A DNA stretch of 64,000 bases from Streptomyces hygroscopicus (GTDB lineage: Bacteria > Actinomycetota > Actinomycetes > Streptomycetales > Streptomycetaceae): positions 82,146 to 146,145 of the forward strand of contig NZ_LBMW01000021.1 in the NCBI RefSeq assembly GCF_026168105.1, written 5' to 3'. Below the pieces are notes generated by a model. The model was not told where the DNA came from and made no database searches. It saw nothing but the letters and a program-made list of their open reading frames with translations. Within the stretch, counting starts at the first letter, position 1. The number at the start of each line of letters is the position of its first letter. Below are positions 33,453-42,949 of the stretch, in pieces. Position numbers and translations under genes: made by a program.

Positions 33453-33800
33453 GTACGTGTCGAAGCGGGCCTGGTGCTGGGATGCGGTGGCCAGGTCGGT
33501 GGCGCGGCTTCGGGCGTAGCTGACGGCCTGCGGGCTGGCGCCGGAGGCGGCGAGGACCTTGTCGACGGTGTCGCCGGCCAGGCGCCGGGTCCACCGGTGG
33601 GCGGCGGACTCGCGCCAGCCGCGGGCGGTCGCTTGGGCCACCGACTGCGCCCACGCACCGTTGCCGCCGTGCCGGCCGCCGCACAGTTGCCAGTTCCAGC
33701 GCCGTTCGCGCATGCCCTCGGAGCCGGCGTCCCAGTCGGATGCCCACCGGTGGGCGCGCTCGGGGAGCTGGTGGGCGGTGACGTCCCGGACGACGGCCGC
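33453..33800 (-). pseudogene. Truncated unknown gene abutting the ISAs1 end
   Basis: A protein-like minus-strand frame: MRERRWNWQLCGGRHGG, GAWAQSVAQATARGWRE, RRLAGDTVDKVLAASGASPQ, ARSRATDLATASQHQARF, reaching the ISAs1 terminus at TYVLER. Composition and helix pattern look real, but no start is visible (upstream is IS630 debris) and the 3' end is cut by the IS end. Family not recognised. Confidence 0.45.
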
Positions 33801-33859
33801 CGGCTCCGAGGGCCGGCCAGACGTCGGTTTCCCCCACGACGCGGATCTGGTGGGCGAGC

Positions 33860-34150
33860 AGCCGGTGGGGGTAGTAGCGCTGTCCCCAGTTACCGGTGTC
33901 CCCGACCGGTTCGACGATCCACAGCCGCACCGGCCGGACAACAGGCCAGATGCCTTCGGCCGGGTTGAGGTCGGGTGCGCAGGAGGGCATCTGGAAGACG
34001 GTGAGACCTTCCGCCGGCGCTGCCGCGAGCGGACGGTCACGCGCAGGTCCCGTGCAGCAACAGTTGCCGTCTCGTCCCCTCCGGCGAGCCGCTCAGCCGC
34101 CTCCGCGCGCAACTGCTCCCAAAAAGCCTGGCGTTGGGCGGCCAGACCAC
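33860..34150 (-). pseudogene. IS630-family transposase remnant
   Basis: Minus-strand pieces in different frames: LRAEAAERLAGGDETATVAA then RDLRVTVRS (N-terminal helix-turn-helix) and VFQMPSCAPDLNPAEGIWPV (the LPxxxPDLNPxE catalytic block near the C terminus). The core between them is missing. Confidence 0.65.
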
Positions 34151-34707
34151 ACCCTGCGCTTAACTCATGAAAACGGCATACCGTGGTCGCGGGGGCGCAA
34201 GGTGGGGCGAAAGCGAATGTCGCTCACGAGTTGGGCCACTGCAACAAACAGGCGCATGTATGCAGCGAATGCGGCTGATGACTGCAGCGGCGATGTCGCC
34301 CACCACGACCACCCGGACTCTCCGGGCTCGTCTGCGAACCCTGCAGCCGCCGCATACGTAGAAACAAGTAGATCTGTATGGAGAGCATGCCCAACTACAA
34401 GTCATCTTTGCGATTGAGGACCATTCAATATGTCAACGCCCCCTCTTCCGGAGCGGCCACGTCGACCTGTTCCTAATCTCCCGGGCTGCGAATGGCCCTT
34501 CCCATACCAAGTGAATTCATCCGGGCCCCTTCCCGCCTCAGAGGCCAAACTTCACCCTCCCCCGCTCCAAACGTATTTTGTGGGCAAAGTCCCGGTTGGA
34601 ACGTAATTCGGATTCTACTTCGATGATCTCATTGGCTTCTGCCTTGGTTGGCCGACGTTCGTTCGGTCGCGGTGTGTTCGGTGGCAGTGGAAAGGGGCAG
34701 ACCTCGG
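34151..34707. other. Gap upstream of the DMT transporter gene
   Basis: No supported gene. The stretch is markedly less GC-rich than its surroundings, especially 34340-34640. It may contain the promoter of the DMT-TDO pair, but I cannot point to a convincing site. The ribosome site GGAAAGGGG lies at the right end. Confidence 0.4.
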
Positions 34708-35667
34708 ATGCGTGAACGATGGCCCGACGTGTGGGCGGTGTGTGCGGTTGTAGCAGCCGCACTGTTCTGGAGCAGTTCGTACGCGGTGACCAAGCGGGTG
34801 CTGGAGGACGTCGGCCCACTCAGTATCGGCGCCGTCAGGTTCACCCTCGCGGCCTTACTCCTGGGCGTGATGGTCCGGCTGAACCGGCGCCGCCCGGCCC
34901 AGCCGGACGTCCGGCAGCGGCGGCTGCTCTACCTGAGCGGACTCCTGGGCATCACTGTCTACTTCACGCTGGAGAACGTCGGCGTCGATCTGTCCACAGC
35001 GTGCGACGCGTCGCTGATCGTGGCCACGTACCCGCTGATGACGATGCTGTTTGAACTAGTCGTCTTCGGCGCCCGGATGTCGCTGCTGCGGGTGACGGGC
35101 GTGTTCCTGGCCATCGTCGGCGCCTTCCTCGTCGTATGCAACGGAGCAGAGTTCGGCGGCAGTTCGTGCTGGCTGGGCGATATCCTCCTGCTGCTCGGCG
35201 GGTTGGCCTGGGCCGGCTACAACGTGCTTGTCAAGCGGGCGAGTGCCGGCCAGGACGCCGTGAGCGTCACCTACTACCAGACGCTGGCGGGCGCGGCCGG
35301 TTTCCTGCTCGCGTCCCTGCTGGAAGCCGGCGACTGGCGGATGCCGGGCGCGACTGCCTCGTCGCTGCTGATCTACCTGACCGTGGCGTGCTCGGTCGGC
35401 GGCTTCCTGCTCTACAACTACGGTCTGTGCAGGATGGCGTCGAGCGTCGCGGTGAACATTCTCAACTTGGTCCCGGTCTTCGGCGTCATCGGTGCCATGG
35501 TGATCAACGGTGAGTCGATCCGGCCGGCCCAGGCGACGGGCGGCGTCATCATCATCGCCGGGGTGGCCCTCAGCATGAACGAACGGAGGCAGGGGGCTAC
35601 AGCGAAGCCAGGCGCGCGCGAGGGCAGGCCTCCCAAGACTGCGACCGCACAGACCACCGGCCCTTAA
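34708..35667 (+). CDS. DMT-superfamily (EamA) transporter
   Basis: A protein of about 319 residues with ten predicted transmembrane helices in two EamA repeats: VAAALFWSSSYAVTKRVLED with GAVRFTLAALLL in the first, and GGLAWAGYNVLVKRASAGQD with NLVPVFGVIGAMVINGE in the second. The family includes exporters of amino acids and metabolites. AAAGGGG stands 9 nt before ATG 34708. The hydrophilic C-terminal tail is Arg/Lys-rich. It precedes the tryptophan dioxygenase gene by 170 bp on the same strand, so export or uptake of tryptophan or a kynurenine product is a reasonable guess. Confidence 0.9.
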   Translation: MRERWPDVWAVCAVVAAALFWSSSYAVTKRVLEDVGPLSIGAVRFTLAALLLGVMVRLNRRRPAQPDVRQRRLLYLSGLLGITVYFTLENVGVDLSTACDASLIVATYPLMTMLFELVVFGARMSLLRVTGVFLAIVGAFLVVCNGAEFGGSSCWLGDILLLLGGLAWAGYNVLVKRASAGQDAVSVTYYQTLAGAAGFLLASLLEAGDWRMPGATASSLLIYLTVACSVGGFLLYNYGLCRMASSVAVNILNLVPVFGVIGAMVINGESIRPAQATGGVIIIAGVALSMNERRQGATAKPGAREGRPPKTATAQTTGP

Positions 35668-35837
35668 CCCACAACGCTTTGCGTCCCGGCGATCGGTCAG
35701 AACGGTCGTTCGACCGGGGGCGAACCTCGGTGCGTCGGGCCGGGCTTACCCGGACAGGCCACTGCAGCCATGAACCGGAAACCAGCCCTGGTCGTATTAG
35801 CAGACACGGGCGATTCGGAGTAAGACAGGAGACAGCT

Positions 35838-36686
35838 TTGTCCCAGCAGGCTCATATGCCTCTTCAGGCTCAACAGCCCGAGACCCCGACTCGTGTCTTT
35901 AAGGGAAGGACACCGTACGAAGACTACGTCAGGACAGACGTGCTCACTCACCTCCAGCATCCGCGTTCGGCAGATCCCGCAGAGATGGCCTTCCTGGTGA
36001 CGACCCAGGTTATGGAGCTGTGGTTCACCGTCATCGTGCACGAGTGGGAGACCGCGGCCTGTGCGCTTGGCCAGGACCGGGTACCCGTCGCCATGGCCGC
36101 CCTAAAGCGTTCGGTGCGGGAACTGGAGGCGCTCACTTCTTCCTGGAAGCCGCTCGGCCGGCTCACCCCCGCGCAGTTCAACTCCTTTCGCGGCGCCCTC
36201 GGTGACGCTTCCGGCTTCCAGTCGGTGATGTACCGGCGCATGGAGTTCCTGCTCGGCGAGAAATCTGCGTCGGTGCTCATCCCTTATCAGACGAATCCGG
36301 ATTTGCACGCCGAGCTGCAGAAAGCCCTGCACGATCCGAGCCTTTACGACCAGACGCTTCGACTGCTCGCCCGACGCGGGCACGCGATCCCCGAGTCGGT
36401 ACTGCGGCGTGACGTGGCGCGCCGCTATGAGCCCTCGCCCGATGTGGAGGCCGTGTGGATTACCCTGTACGCAGGTGACGAGGGCGGTGAACTGGTGCGC
36501 CTCGGTGAAGCGCTGACGGACGTCGCCGAACTGATGTGGCGCTGGCGCCACGATCACCTGCTCGCAGTCAGCCGGGCCATGGGCGCCAAGGCGGGAACCG
36601 GAGGGTCCACCGGACTGGCCTGGTTGCAGAAGCGGGTTCAGAAACATGTCTTCCCCGAACTGTGGACGGCGAGGTCGCATGTCTGA
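35838..36686 (+). CDS. kynA: Tryptophan 2,3-dioxygenase
   Basis: A protein of about 282 residues, the size of bacterial TDO. It carries the family blocks YEDYVRTDVL, TTQVMELWFTVIVHEWE (substrate-pocket region), RLTPAQFNSFRGAL, SGFQSVMYR, the haem-ligand region MWRWRHDHLLAVSRAMG and GTGGSTGLAWL. The enzyme opens the indole ring of tryptophan to N-formylkynurenine. The TTG at 35838 has AGGAGA 7 nt upstream; ATG 35856 is an alternative. No kynurenine formamidase or kynureninase lies nearby. An isolated TDO with a transporter hints at precursor supply or catabolism for a metabolite. Confidence 0.92.
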   Translation: MSQQAHMPLQAQQPETPTRVFKGRTPYEDYVRTDVLTHLQHPRSADPAEMAFLVTTQVMELWFTVIVHEWETAACALGQDRVPVAMAALKRSVRELEALTSSWKPLGRLTPAQFNSFRGALGDASGFQSVMYRRMEFLLGEKSASVLIPYQTNPDLHAELQKALHDPSLYDQTLRLLARRGHAIPESVLRRDVARRYEPSPDVEAVWITLYAGDEGGELVRLGEALTDVAELMWRWRHDHLLAVSRAMGAKAGTGGSTGLAWLQKRVQKHVFPELWTARSHV

Positions 36687-36810
36687 GCTGCGGGAGACAC
36701 GATACGAGACCACGGGTTCCCCCGAACCTCGATCACGAGCGTCACAGCCCCCGGCAAGATGACCGGCAAGCACCAACCTTCGTCACCATCTTCACTCTCT
36801 GGCGCGCCCA

Positions 36811-38202
36811 GGGGCATTGCGTGATGAGGATTGGTCCGGGTTCGCCGGTCTTGCGGGTGACGTGCCGTCATGTCCGCTGTGCGGCAAGGAATCCCGCAGA
36901 GCAGAGCAGGCATGGTGCTGGTGATCACGTGGTTGTCGAGACCCATGAGAACCGAGCGAGACCGTGCCTGCCCGAAAATCATCGCGCAGCCCTTCCGCAC
37001 TGGAGCAACCGGGTTCCCTGGTGATCCCCTCACCTGAAGCGATGTCGTTGGACTGCGACGTTTCCCGATCCTGGTCGCCGATCCCCGCCATGCGCGCGGA
37101 CTGCGCTATCGGGCCCTCGCGTTGCCGTGCGCGACCGTCTCGGCGGTGCTGACCGGGGCGCGGTCGCTCGCCGCGATCGGCGAGTGGATCACGGATGCCC
37201 CAGGGCATGTGCTGGGCTCCTCGGCTTCGCCGTCGACCCGCTTACCGGTCTGCGGCCAGCGCCGCACTCCGCAACCGTGCGCCGCCTGCTGCAGTGCGTG
37301 GACGGTGACGCGCTGGACACAGCGATCAGCGCATATCTACAGGCCAGAACGCTGACCCCGGCCGAACCGGAGGCGGAGAAAGCGCCAGTACGACGGGTGA
37401 TCGCGGTCGACGGCAAAGTGGTCCGCGGATCGCGAACCGCAACGGCCACGGCGATCCAGCTGCTGGCGGCGATGGACCACCACGGCGTGGTCCTGGCCCA
37501 GCGGCAGGTCGCTGCCAAGAGCAATGAGATCCCCTCCTTCGCACCGTCGCTGGGCGGTCTCGAGCTGGAGAACACGGTGGTGACCGCCGACGCCCTGCAC
37601 ACCCAGCACGATCACGGCACCTATCTGACCAGTCGCGGCGCGCACTACGTGGCCGTCGGGAAGAAGAACCATCCGGGCCTGTACGCCCAGGTCGGGAAGC
37701 TGCCCTGGCGGGACATCCTGCTCGGGCACCGCACGCGCGGCCACGCCCGCCACCGTGACGAGATCCGCCGGCTCAAGGTCGCCGCGTTCCGCCACCTCGA
37801 CTACCCCGGCGCCCGCCAGGCGATCCGAGTGGTCAGGTGGCGACGCGATTTGAGCACCGGGAAGCTGACCATCGAGCGCCTCTACCTGATCACCGGCCTG
37901 AGCGTCTTCGACGCCACCTGCACCGAGCTCGCCACCCGGATCAGAGGCCATTGGGGTATCGAGAACCTTCTGCACCACGTGCGGGACCGCACGTTCCGCA
38001 AGGACAACTCCAAGATCCGCACCGGCAACCTGCCCCGCGTCATGGCCTCCCTGCGCAACCTCGCCATCAGTATCTTCCGCCCAGACGGCCAGACCAACAT
38101 CGCCGCCGCCCTCCGCCACACCCGCCGCGACTACCACCGACCGATACAAGCGCTCGGTCTCACCTGACGAACCCAGACAGATCCCGATCACACAATGATC
38201 CA
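36811..38202 (+). mobile_element. ISAs1-family insertion sequence
   Basis: Bounded by imperfect terminal inverted repeats: left GGGGCATTGCGTGATGAGGAT, right (reverse complement) GGATCATTGTGTGATCGGGAT. It encloses an ISAs1-type transposase in two frames. The left terminus is duplicated at 33268-33452. The exact ends and target duplication are not certain. Confidence 0.8.
37038..38167 (+). pseudogene. ISAs1 transposase, frameshifted
   Basis: The N-terminal part (ILVADPRHARGLRYRAL; VSAVLTGARSLAAIGEWITD) is in one frame after an in-frame TGA at 37035. Near 37215 the frame shifts and continues as LGFAVDPLTGLRPAPHSATV, VIAVDGKVVRGSRT (first catalytic Asp), VVTADALHTQHDHG (second Asp), GHWGIENLLHHVRDRTFRKD (Glu block) and SLRNLAISIFR. 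All DDE residues are intact in the second frame. Either a decayed gene or one expressed by frameshifting. The shift sits in a run (GGGCTCCTCGG) that is not an obvious slippery site. Confidence 0.8.
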
Positions 38203-38480
38203 GGGTCCGACAGGCCCTCCACGAACTGGAGCACCGAGGCGAGGGCGAGCTGGTGGGGCGGCCAGGCGGGCTGATCGCGTCGCGGATACAGCTCCGCGAA
38301 GTCCTAGTCACGGGACAGCGGCCCGAGCACCTCACGGATCCGCATGCACGAGCAGCCCCTGGGAAATACCAGCCGCGCTACCTCGGCCGTCCGCTCCGGC
38401 ACTTCGCCGGTCCCGGGGATGCAGCGACACGGTCCTCACCTCATCGCGACGTCCCCGCGCCTGGTCACTTCATCATTCCT
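38203..38480. other. Gap after the ISAs1 element
   Basis: No gene supported. The stretch holds an ACGAACTGGAGC... frame resembling flank debris without a recognisable domain. Confidence 0.3.
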
Positions 38481-39110
38481 TCACTGAGGGCCAGTGCGTT
38501 GCTTCGCGATGGAGTGGGGGTGCGCGGCTGTAGAGAATGGCTGATGGCGGGGCGCAGGTTCAGTCGATTGCTGATCACCGGTTCTCGGTACGTGGAGGGA
38601 AGCTGCCGACGCAATCGTGGGCGAATGATCACGCGGGGCAGCTCCCGGCTCGGGATCCCGCATGATATGCCCGGCAGCCAGGGCCAGAGACATGGGCGGC
38701 AGCGGCGGCAGCGGCTCTTTCATCGGCCGCGGCTTTCTCCCGTGGCCATCGGTGGGAGGCAGCCTCGCCGGCGGTCGCGAATATGCGGGAGGTGCGCCGG
38801 ACCGAGCAATCTCATAGGCGGGGGGCGGGGCGAAGGATTCGCGGTACCGATTGAGCGCCTCGGGAACGACACGAAAGTGCTGTTTCGGGTCGAAGCGGGT
38901 GGATCTGGAACGGATGTCGAACCAAGTCCGCTTGGTCCGCACGATCGCGCCAGCCTCGATCATACTCTGAGCAACTTCCTCGACCTTCCCCTTATCGGCG
39001 ATCGGGGTGTATCTGAGTATGCCATCGAAGGAGAAGGACGCGTTGGGCGATAGCTCCTGCAGAGTCCTGGCAATAAGATCCGGTGTTTCCCCAAAGTATT
39101 CGTCATCCAT
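38481..39110 (-). CDS. Unknown protein with Pro-rich tail
   Basis: A 209-residue protein. The N-terminal 75 residues are a compact mixed domain (TPDLIARTLQELSPNASFSF; GKVEEVAQSMIEAGAIVRTK) that looks like a winged-helix or small alpha/beta fold. The rest is disordered and rich in Pro, Ala and Arg (APPPAYEIARSGAPPAYS). GAGGAGGAAGACGGCA precedes the ATG at 39110. No family recognised. Composition recalls the protein at 18475-19299, but I see no clear homology. Confidence 0.6.
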   Translation of the reverse strand: MDDEYFGETPDLIARTLQELSPNASFSFDGILRYTPIADKGKVEEVAQSMIEAGAIVRTKRTWFDIRSRSTRFDPKQHFRVVPEALNRYRESFAPPPAYEIARSGAPPAYSRPPARLPPTDGHGRKPRPMKEPLPPLPPMSLALAAGHIMRDPEPGAAPRDHSPTIASAASLHVPRTGDQQSTEPAPRHQPFSTAAHPHSIAKQRTGPQ

Positions 39111-39285
39111 TGCCGTCTTCCTCCTCGGTGCGCGGCAGACGCTTGTCCTCTTTCCTCTACGTGCCGCTGGTCATCGTCGTTCATAGGTGAATCGCGCCGT
39201 TGCGGTACCAGACTTGCCACCGCCCATTGATGTCGCAGTGGTTCATCCTGTACAAGGCGCTGACGGGTTGGGCAGCGACGCGGCG

Positions 39286-39594
39286 CTACCAGCCCGCCCA
39301 CATCGCTGGAGAGGTGCGGCAACCGTCGGATCGGTGGGCGGCACCGTTTGCGTGAGCGGCGAAGTACACGCCGGCTCTCTTGGGTCGTTCTCCAGCGGAG
39401 TCCTTGACGCAGCCGGAGGCCTGATCGATGGCGTCGACCGCTTCTCTAAGGCAGGCGGACAGGTTCTCGGCGCTCTCGTTGTACAGCGTGGTGAGCGCGG
39501 TCAGGAAGTCGCCGGGGAAGCTGGCACGCCGTTGTCCGCGGGCACTGTTGTCATGGAGCATCTGCAGCAGGGCGGTGTCGCGCATGCGGGGCAT
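39286..39594 (-). CDS. Possible small unknown protein
   Basis: A 102-residue frame. The first half is convincingly helical (RDTALLQMLHDNSARGQRRA; SFPGDFLTALTTLYNESAEN; LSACLREAVDAIDQASG), the second half less so. The frame is open upstream to 39786. No family recognised; low confidence that it is expressed. Confidence 0.3.
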   Translation of the reverse strand: MPRMRDTALLQMLHDNSARGQRRASFPGDFLTALTTLYNESAENLSACLREAVDAIDQASGCVKDSAGERPKRAGVYFAAHANGAAHRSDGCRTSPAMWAGW

Positions 39595-39792
39595 CGGCAA
39601 GGAACACCGGGCCACATCTGAGTGGTTCAGCTGCGTTGGACGTGACCACGCGGCGCACGCGGACACGGTGGGCGCGCTCACGGTCCGACGGGCGTCCGAC
39701 GGGCCGGGCTTGCCCGTCGCGAAACACAAGCCGCGTAGCGAGAAGCCTCCGCCGTTCTCACGGGAGATGAGCCACGCACCGCTCATGAAGCT

Positions 39793-40425
39793 TTACGGTC
39801 GCTCAGGCCGCCGGAAGACGCCGTACCAGTAGCCGCATGCCAGCTCACGGGCGACCAAGGCATCGTCATGTCCATCGCTTGTGGCCACCTGTTGGGCGAT
39901 GACCTGTGCGCCGCCTCGCACCACCACGCCGGCGGCGCACCGCGGATCGACATCAGCAGGCGTGCGACCGGCCAACTGTTCCTCGATCAGCAGGTTCGTA
40001 GTGTGGTCGATGAATCGGTCTTGAGCCGATGTCCATGAGTCGCGTACAGAAGGGTCGTAAGCAGCCACTTCGCTGATCGCTGCGAGGAGGGACGCGTGCT
40101 TGCGGTAGTGCCTGAACACCTGCTCATACGTGTGGGCAAGCCCGTCAAGTCCGCCGACGGGGCCGCAGGGCTGCCAGCGCTGCACGATCTCGAAGCTGTC
40201 CGACTTGAGGAATCCACTCAGCCGCAGGAGCAGATCCACCTTGTCGCGGAAATACAGGTAGAACCCCGATCGGGAGATACCCCCGGCAGCCGCGATCTGC
40301 TCCACCCCCAGTTCGGTATAAGTCCTGCCGTCGCGCAGCAATTCGCCGATCCCGGACAGTATCCGTGCTTCCACCGCGGCGCGTCGGTCGGCAGCGGTGG
40401 AGGGCCGTCGAGTGGTTGATGCCAT
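39793..40425 (-). CDS. TetR-family transcriptional regulator
   Basis: A 210-residue regulator. Residues 15-75 carry the TetR helix-turn-helix (RILSGIGELLRDGRTYTELG; VEQIAAAGGISRSGFYLYFR DK). The C-terminal ligand domain is all helical (YEQVFRHYRKHASLLAAISE; FIDHTTNLLIEEQLAG). It stands alone between a decayed stretch and an IS110 ruin; no adjacent divergent target gene is obvious. Confidence 0.9.
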   Translation of the reverse strand: MASTTRRPSTAADRRAAVEARILSGIGELLRDGRTYTELGVEQIAAAGGISRSGFYLYFRDKVDLLLRLSGFLKSDSFEIVQRWQPCGPVGGLDGLAHTYEQVFRHYRKHASLLAAISEVAAYDPSVRDSWTSAQDRFIDHTTNLLIEEQLAGRTPADVDPRCAAGVVVRGGAQVIAQQVATSDGHDDALVARELACGYWYGVFRRPERP

Positions 40426-40489
40426 ACACCCATCCTAGTACGAAGGTTCCGAATGCTCTGCGGTTTCCGCAGCTCAGGCCGCCTTGACC

Positions 40490-41060
40490 CTCTCGGAGGG
40501 CATCACATCGGTGTCCGGGTGTTGACCCCGGGGACGGCCATCAGGGGCTCGATTTGGCGGCGAAAGGGGGTGATCTGCAGGCCGATGGGTTCGCTGAGGC
40601 GACTGTCGGTTGCGCGGCGGGCGACGATTTGGTCCGGCATGGTTCGCCCGAGGACGCATGGTGATCGTCGAGGTTCCTGGTCGGGACCTCGATGCGGGCG
40701 TCGGTCTGCGGCGCATGAAGCCTCTGGCCGACCTGGACGGCACGCGGGGGCGCGTTTCCCGGCGATCAAGGATTTCCAGCACGCTCCGGCCCGGGAGCCC
40801 AGGATGTTGGAGACCATGCTGGACAGTTCGATGCCCGCGTCTTCGAGGAGCTTCTCCAGCCGCCGAGCTTCGCCGGCGCGTTCGCGGACGACCTCGGTGC
40901 GGTAGAGGCTGAGGTCCTGCTCCTGATGGATCGGCTCCGGCGGCACAAACGGGGGCCGGACCAGGCGGCGTTCGACGAGTTGGGCGATCCACTGAGTGTT
41001 CTCGGCGTCGACCTCGCAGCCCGGAACGGCCTTCCGCGTGGTGAATCAACTCGCCTTTGC
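40490..41060 (-). pseudogene. IS110-family transposase remnant
   Basis: The minus-strand translation reads GCEVDAENTQWIAQLVERRL, VRPPFVPPEPIHQEQDLSLY, RTEVVRERAGEARRLEKLLE and DAGIELSSMVSNILG, the spacer between the DEDD and transposase domains of IS110 elements. It then degenerates, with recognisable PLMAVPGV near 40540 (start of the C-terminal domain). Frameshifts and a missing N-terminal DEDD core show it is dead. Confidence 0.75.
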
Positions 41061-41140
41061 AGCCTGACGTGTTGAAGCGCTTGAGATGTCTACGGGCGAC
41101 ACTGCAGTTTCGCGCACCGGCTCGAGCTCCGCTGTTGGGG

Positions 41141-41854
41141 TCAGCCAGCTTCTTTGAGTGCGATGTGCGCGAGAAGGGACGCAAGTTCCGAGGGCATCGA
41201 CAGGAACGGCGAGTGGCTGCTTTGCAGCCGACAAATGTTCTTGGCTCGGGCAGCGAGGTTCTCCTGCGCCTGGGGCGGCAGAGCCTGGTCCTGCTCGCAA
41301 ATGATGTAGGTGGAGGGAACGGTTCGCCACCCTGCCTTTGTCACGCGCTCGCTGAAGGATCTCAGACTTTGCGGCACCAGCTGCTGCACCGCTCGCGTAG
41401 TCTCCGCCTCGGATACATCGGCGTAGAGAGCAGCATCGCTGTTTTCCGCAGGCGGGATGAGGCCTTTCGGATTCTCCGGTTCGGGAGCGCCGTGGAAGCC
41501 GAACAGGCTCTCTCCCACGTCCAGTTGATATGCCGCCAGGTAGACGGCATGTGAGACGTTTGGGGCGTCGGCTATGGCTTGGGTGACTGGAATGCCGCCG
41601 TAGGAGTGACCGACGACCACCACGGGACCTTCGATGCCTTCAATGGTCTCCTGGACGGCCTGCGCGTCCCTGTGAACGCCGGCGAGCGGCTCGTTCGCCG
41701 GAACGCCTGACCTCACAGCACTGGGCAGTGCGACCGTGCGAGTCCTCCAGCCGTCGTCAGCGAGCGCGGACTCCAGTCTCTCCCAGCACCAGGGGCCGTG
41801 CCAAGCTCCGTGCACCAGGAGCAGAGTGGGACGGGGTACTTCGGTGGTAGCCAA
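41141..41854 (-). CDS. Alpha/beta hydrolase
   Basis: A 237-residue alpha/beta-hydrolase of the EstA/salicylate-esterase-like type: N-terminal LLLVHGAWHGPWCWERL (oxyanion loop HGAWHGPW), nucleophile elbow VVGHSYGG (Ser), late acid near ICEQDQALPP and catalytic His in QSSHSPFLSMP. The substrate is unknown; relatives hydrolyse small esters. No signal peptide. It stands alone between an IS110 ruin and decayed DNA. Confidence 0.9.
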   Translation of the reverse strand: MATTEVPRPTLLLVHGAWHGPWCWERLESALADDGWRTRTVALPSAVRSGVPANEPLAGVHRDAQAVQETIEGIEGPVVVVGHSYGGIPVTQAIADAPNVSHAVYLAAYQLDVGESLFGFHGAPEPENPKGLIPPAENSDAALYADVSEAETTRAVQQLVPQSLRSFSERVTKAGWRTVPSTYIICEQDQALPPQAQENLAARAKNICRLQSSHSPFLSMPSELASLLAHIALKEAG

Positions 41855-42949
41855 GTCGAATCTCCTAGCCGTTCAGAAAAACGGTGACTTTGGGAACTGC
41901 GGATCGCGAACAGTACGAGTCAAGGAGCTGCTTCCATAAAGCGCTGCAGTTACACGCTGTGTCGGCGCAGCCCAGGGACGAGGCTGTGCATGACAAGCGG
42001 CGGCTGGGCGCTGGTGTGCGGACCACCGAACGCAGGAGGTCTCAACTTTCCCTGAATTGCTGAGACAAACCGTGGCAGCGTCGCGTTCCTCCGCCTTCTC
42101 GGCCGGAATGAAACCCGCCGGTGTGTCAACGATTGTTGATGCGCATCCGGCAGCCGATGGGGGAGGTCGACTGCCGGATGCTGCAACTGCTGCAGGTTTG
42201 GTCGTGGCTGCAGCAGTTCAAAGGCTAGAGTGGATTGGACACGATGTCCAACATGGTGTCCAGCCGGGGTGCGTGGCGGACGCTGATCTTGGGCATAGAG
42301 ACACCGCAACGGGTGCTGGAGCCGGTGTTGCCGAAGCCAAGTAGCCAGGCCGGCCGGGCGCCCGGGCCAGGAACGGCTGATCGATGGCATAGGGTCCGAG
42401 TCCGCGCCGGCGATCCCGTGGCCGTGTGCGTCCGAGGACTACCGGACCGTGGTGCCGGAGGAATCGCCCGGCGATGGCCGTCGAGCCGGACCAAGGGCTC
42501 GCACGCTTACGTGGCGTCCCGACGACCAGATTGCACCCGTCCACCAGGGCCGGCCCGTTCGGCCGGGATTCGCTGTTCGCTGGGGGAGACCATGGTGAAC
42601 CTGCTGGGCGACTTGGCTTCCGGGACGCCACGCTCGACTGCCGGCTGAAGACGGCACCGGCCCGAGCGCCCTGCGCGCCGACGGTCTTGGTCGTCGCCGG
42701 CCCGATGCTCGAGGCGCCGCCCATGAGCACGACGCGCGGCCCGGTGAGATCCACAGTGATGCCTTCCCAATTTTTCGGCCTGGCCGACGCCTGCCAGGCA
42801 GTCGACCGCTTGTGTACTCAACAGTTGCGGGCTCACCGCTATCGCGTCCAAGACCATTTGCGTCCCCTGTGATGCCTTGTGGGCATCACTCCAGCCTCAT
42901 CGGGGCTGCTGGTTCCTGGGGCCTCACCTGGCAGGGGCGACAGCTGATG
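41855..42949. pseudogene. Decayed stretch with an SDR fragment
   Basis: No intact gene. On the minus strand at about 42640-42754, LTGPRVVLMGGASSIGPATT KTVGAQGARAG is the nucleotide-binding start of a short-chain dehydrogenase (GGxxxIG), which is lost within about 35 codons. The remainder holds short frames of skewed composition only. Confidence 0.5.
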
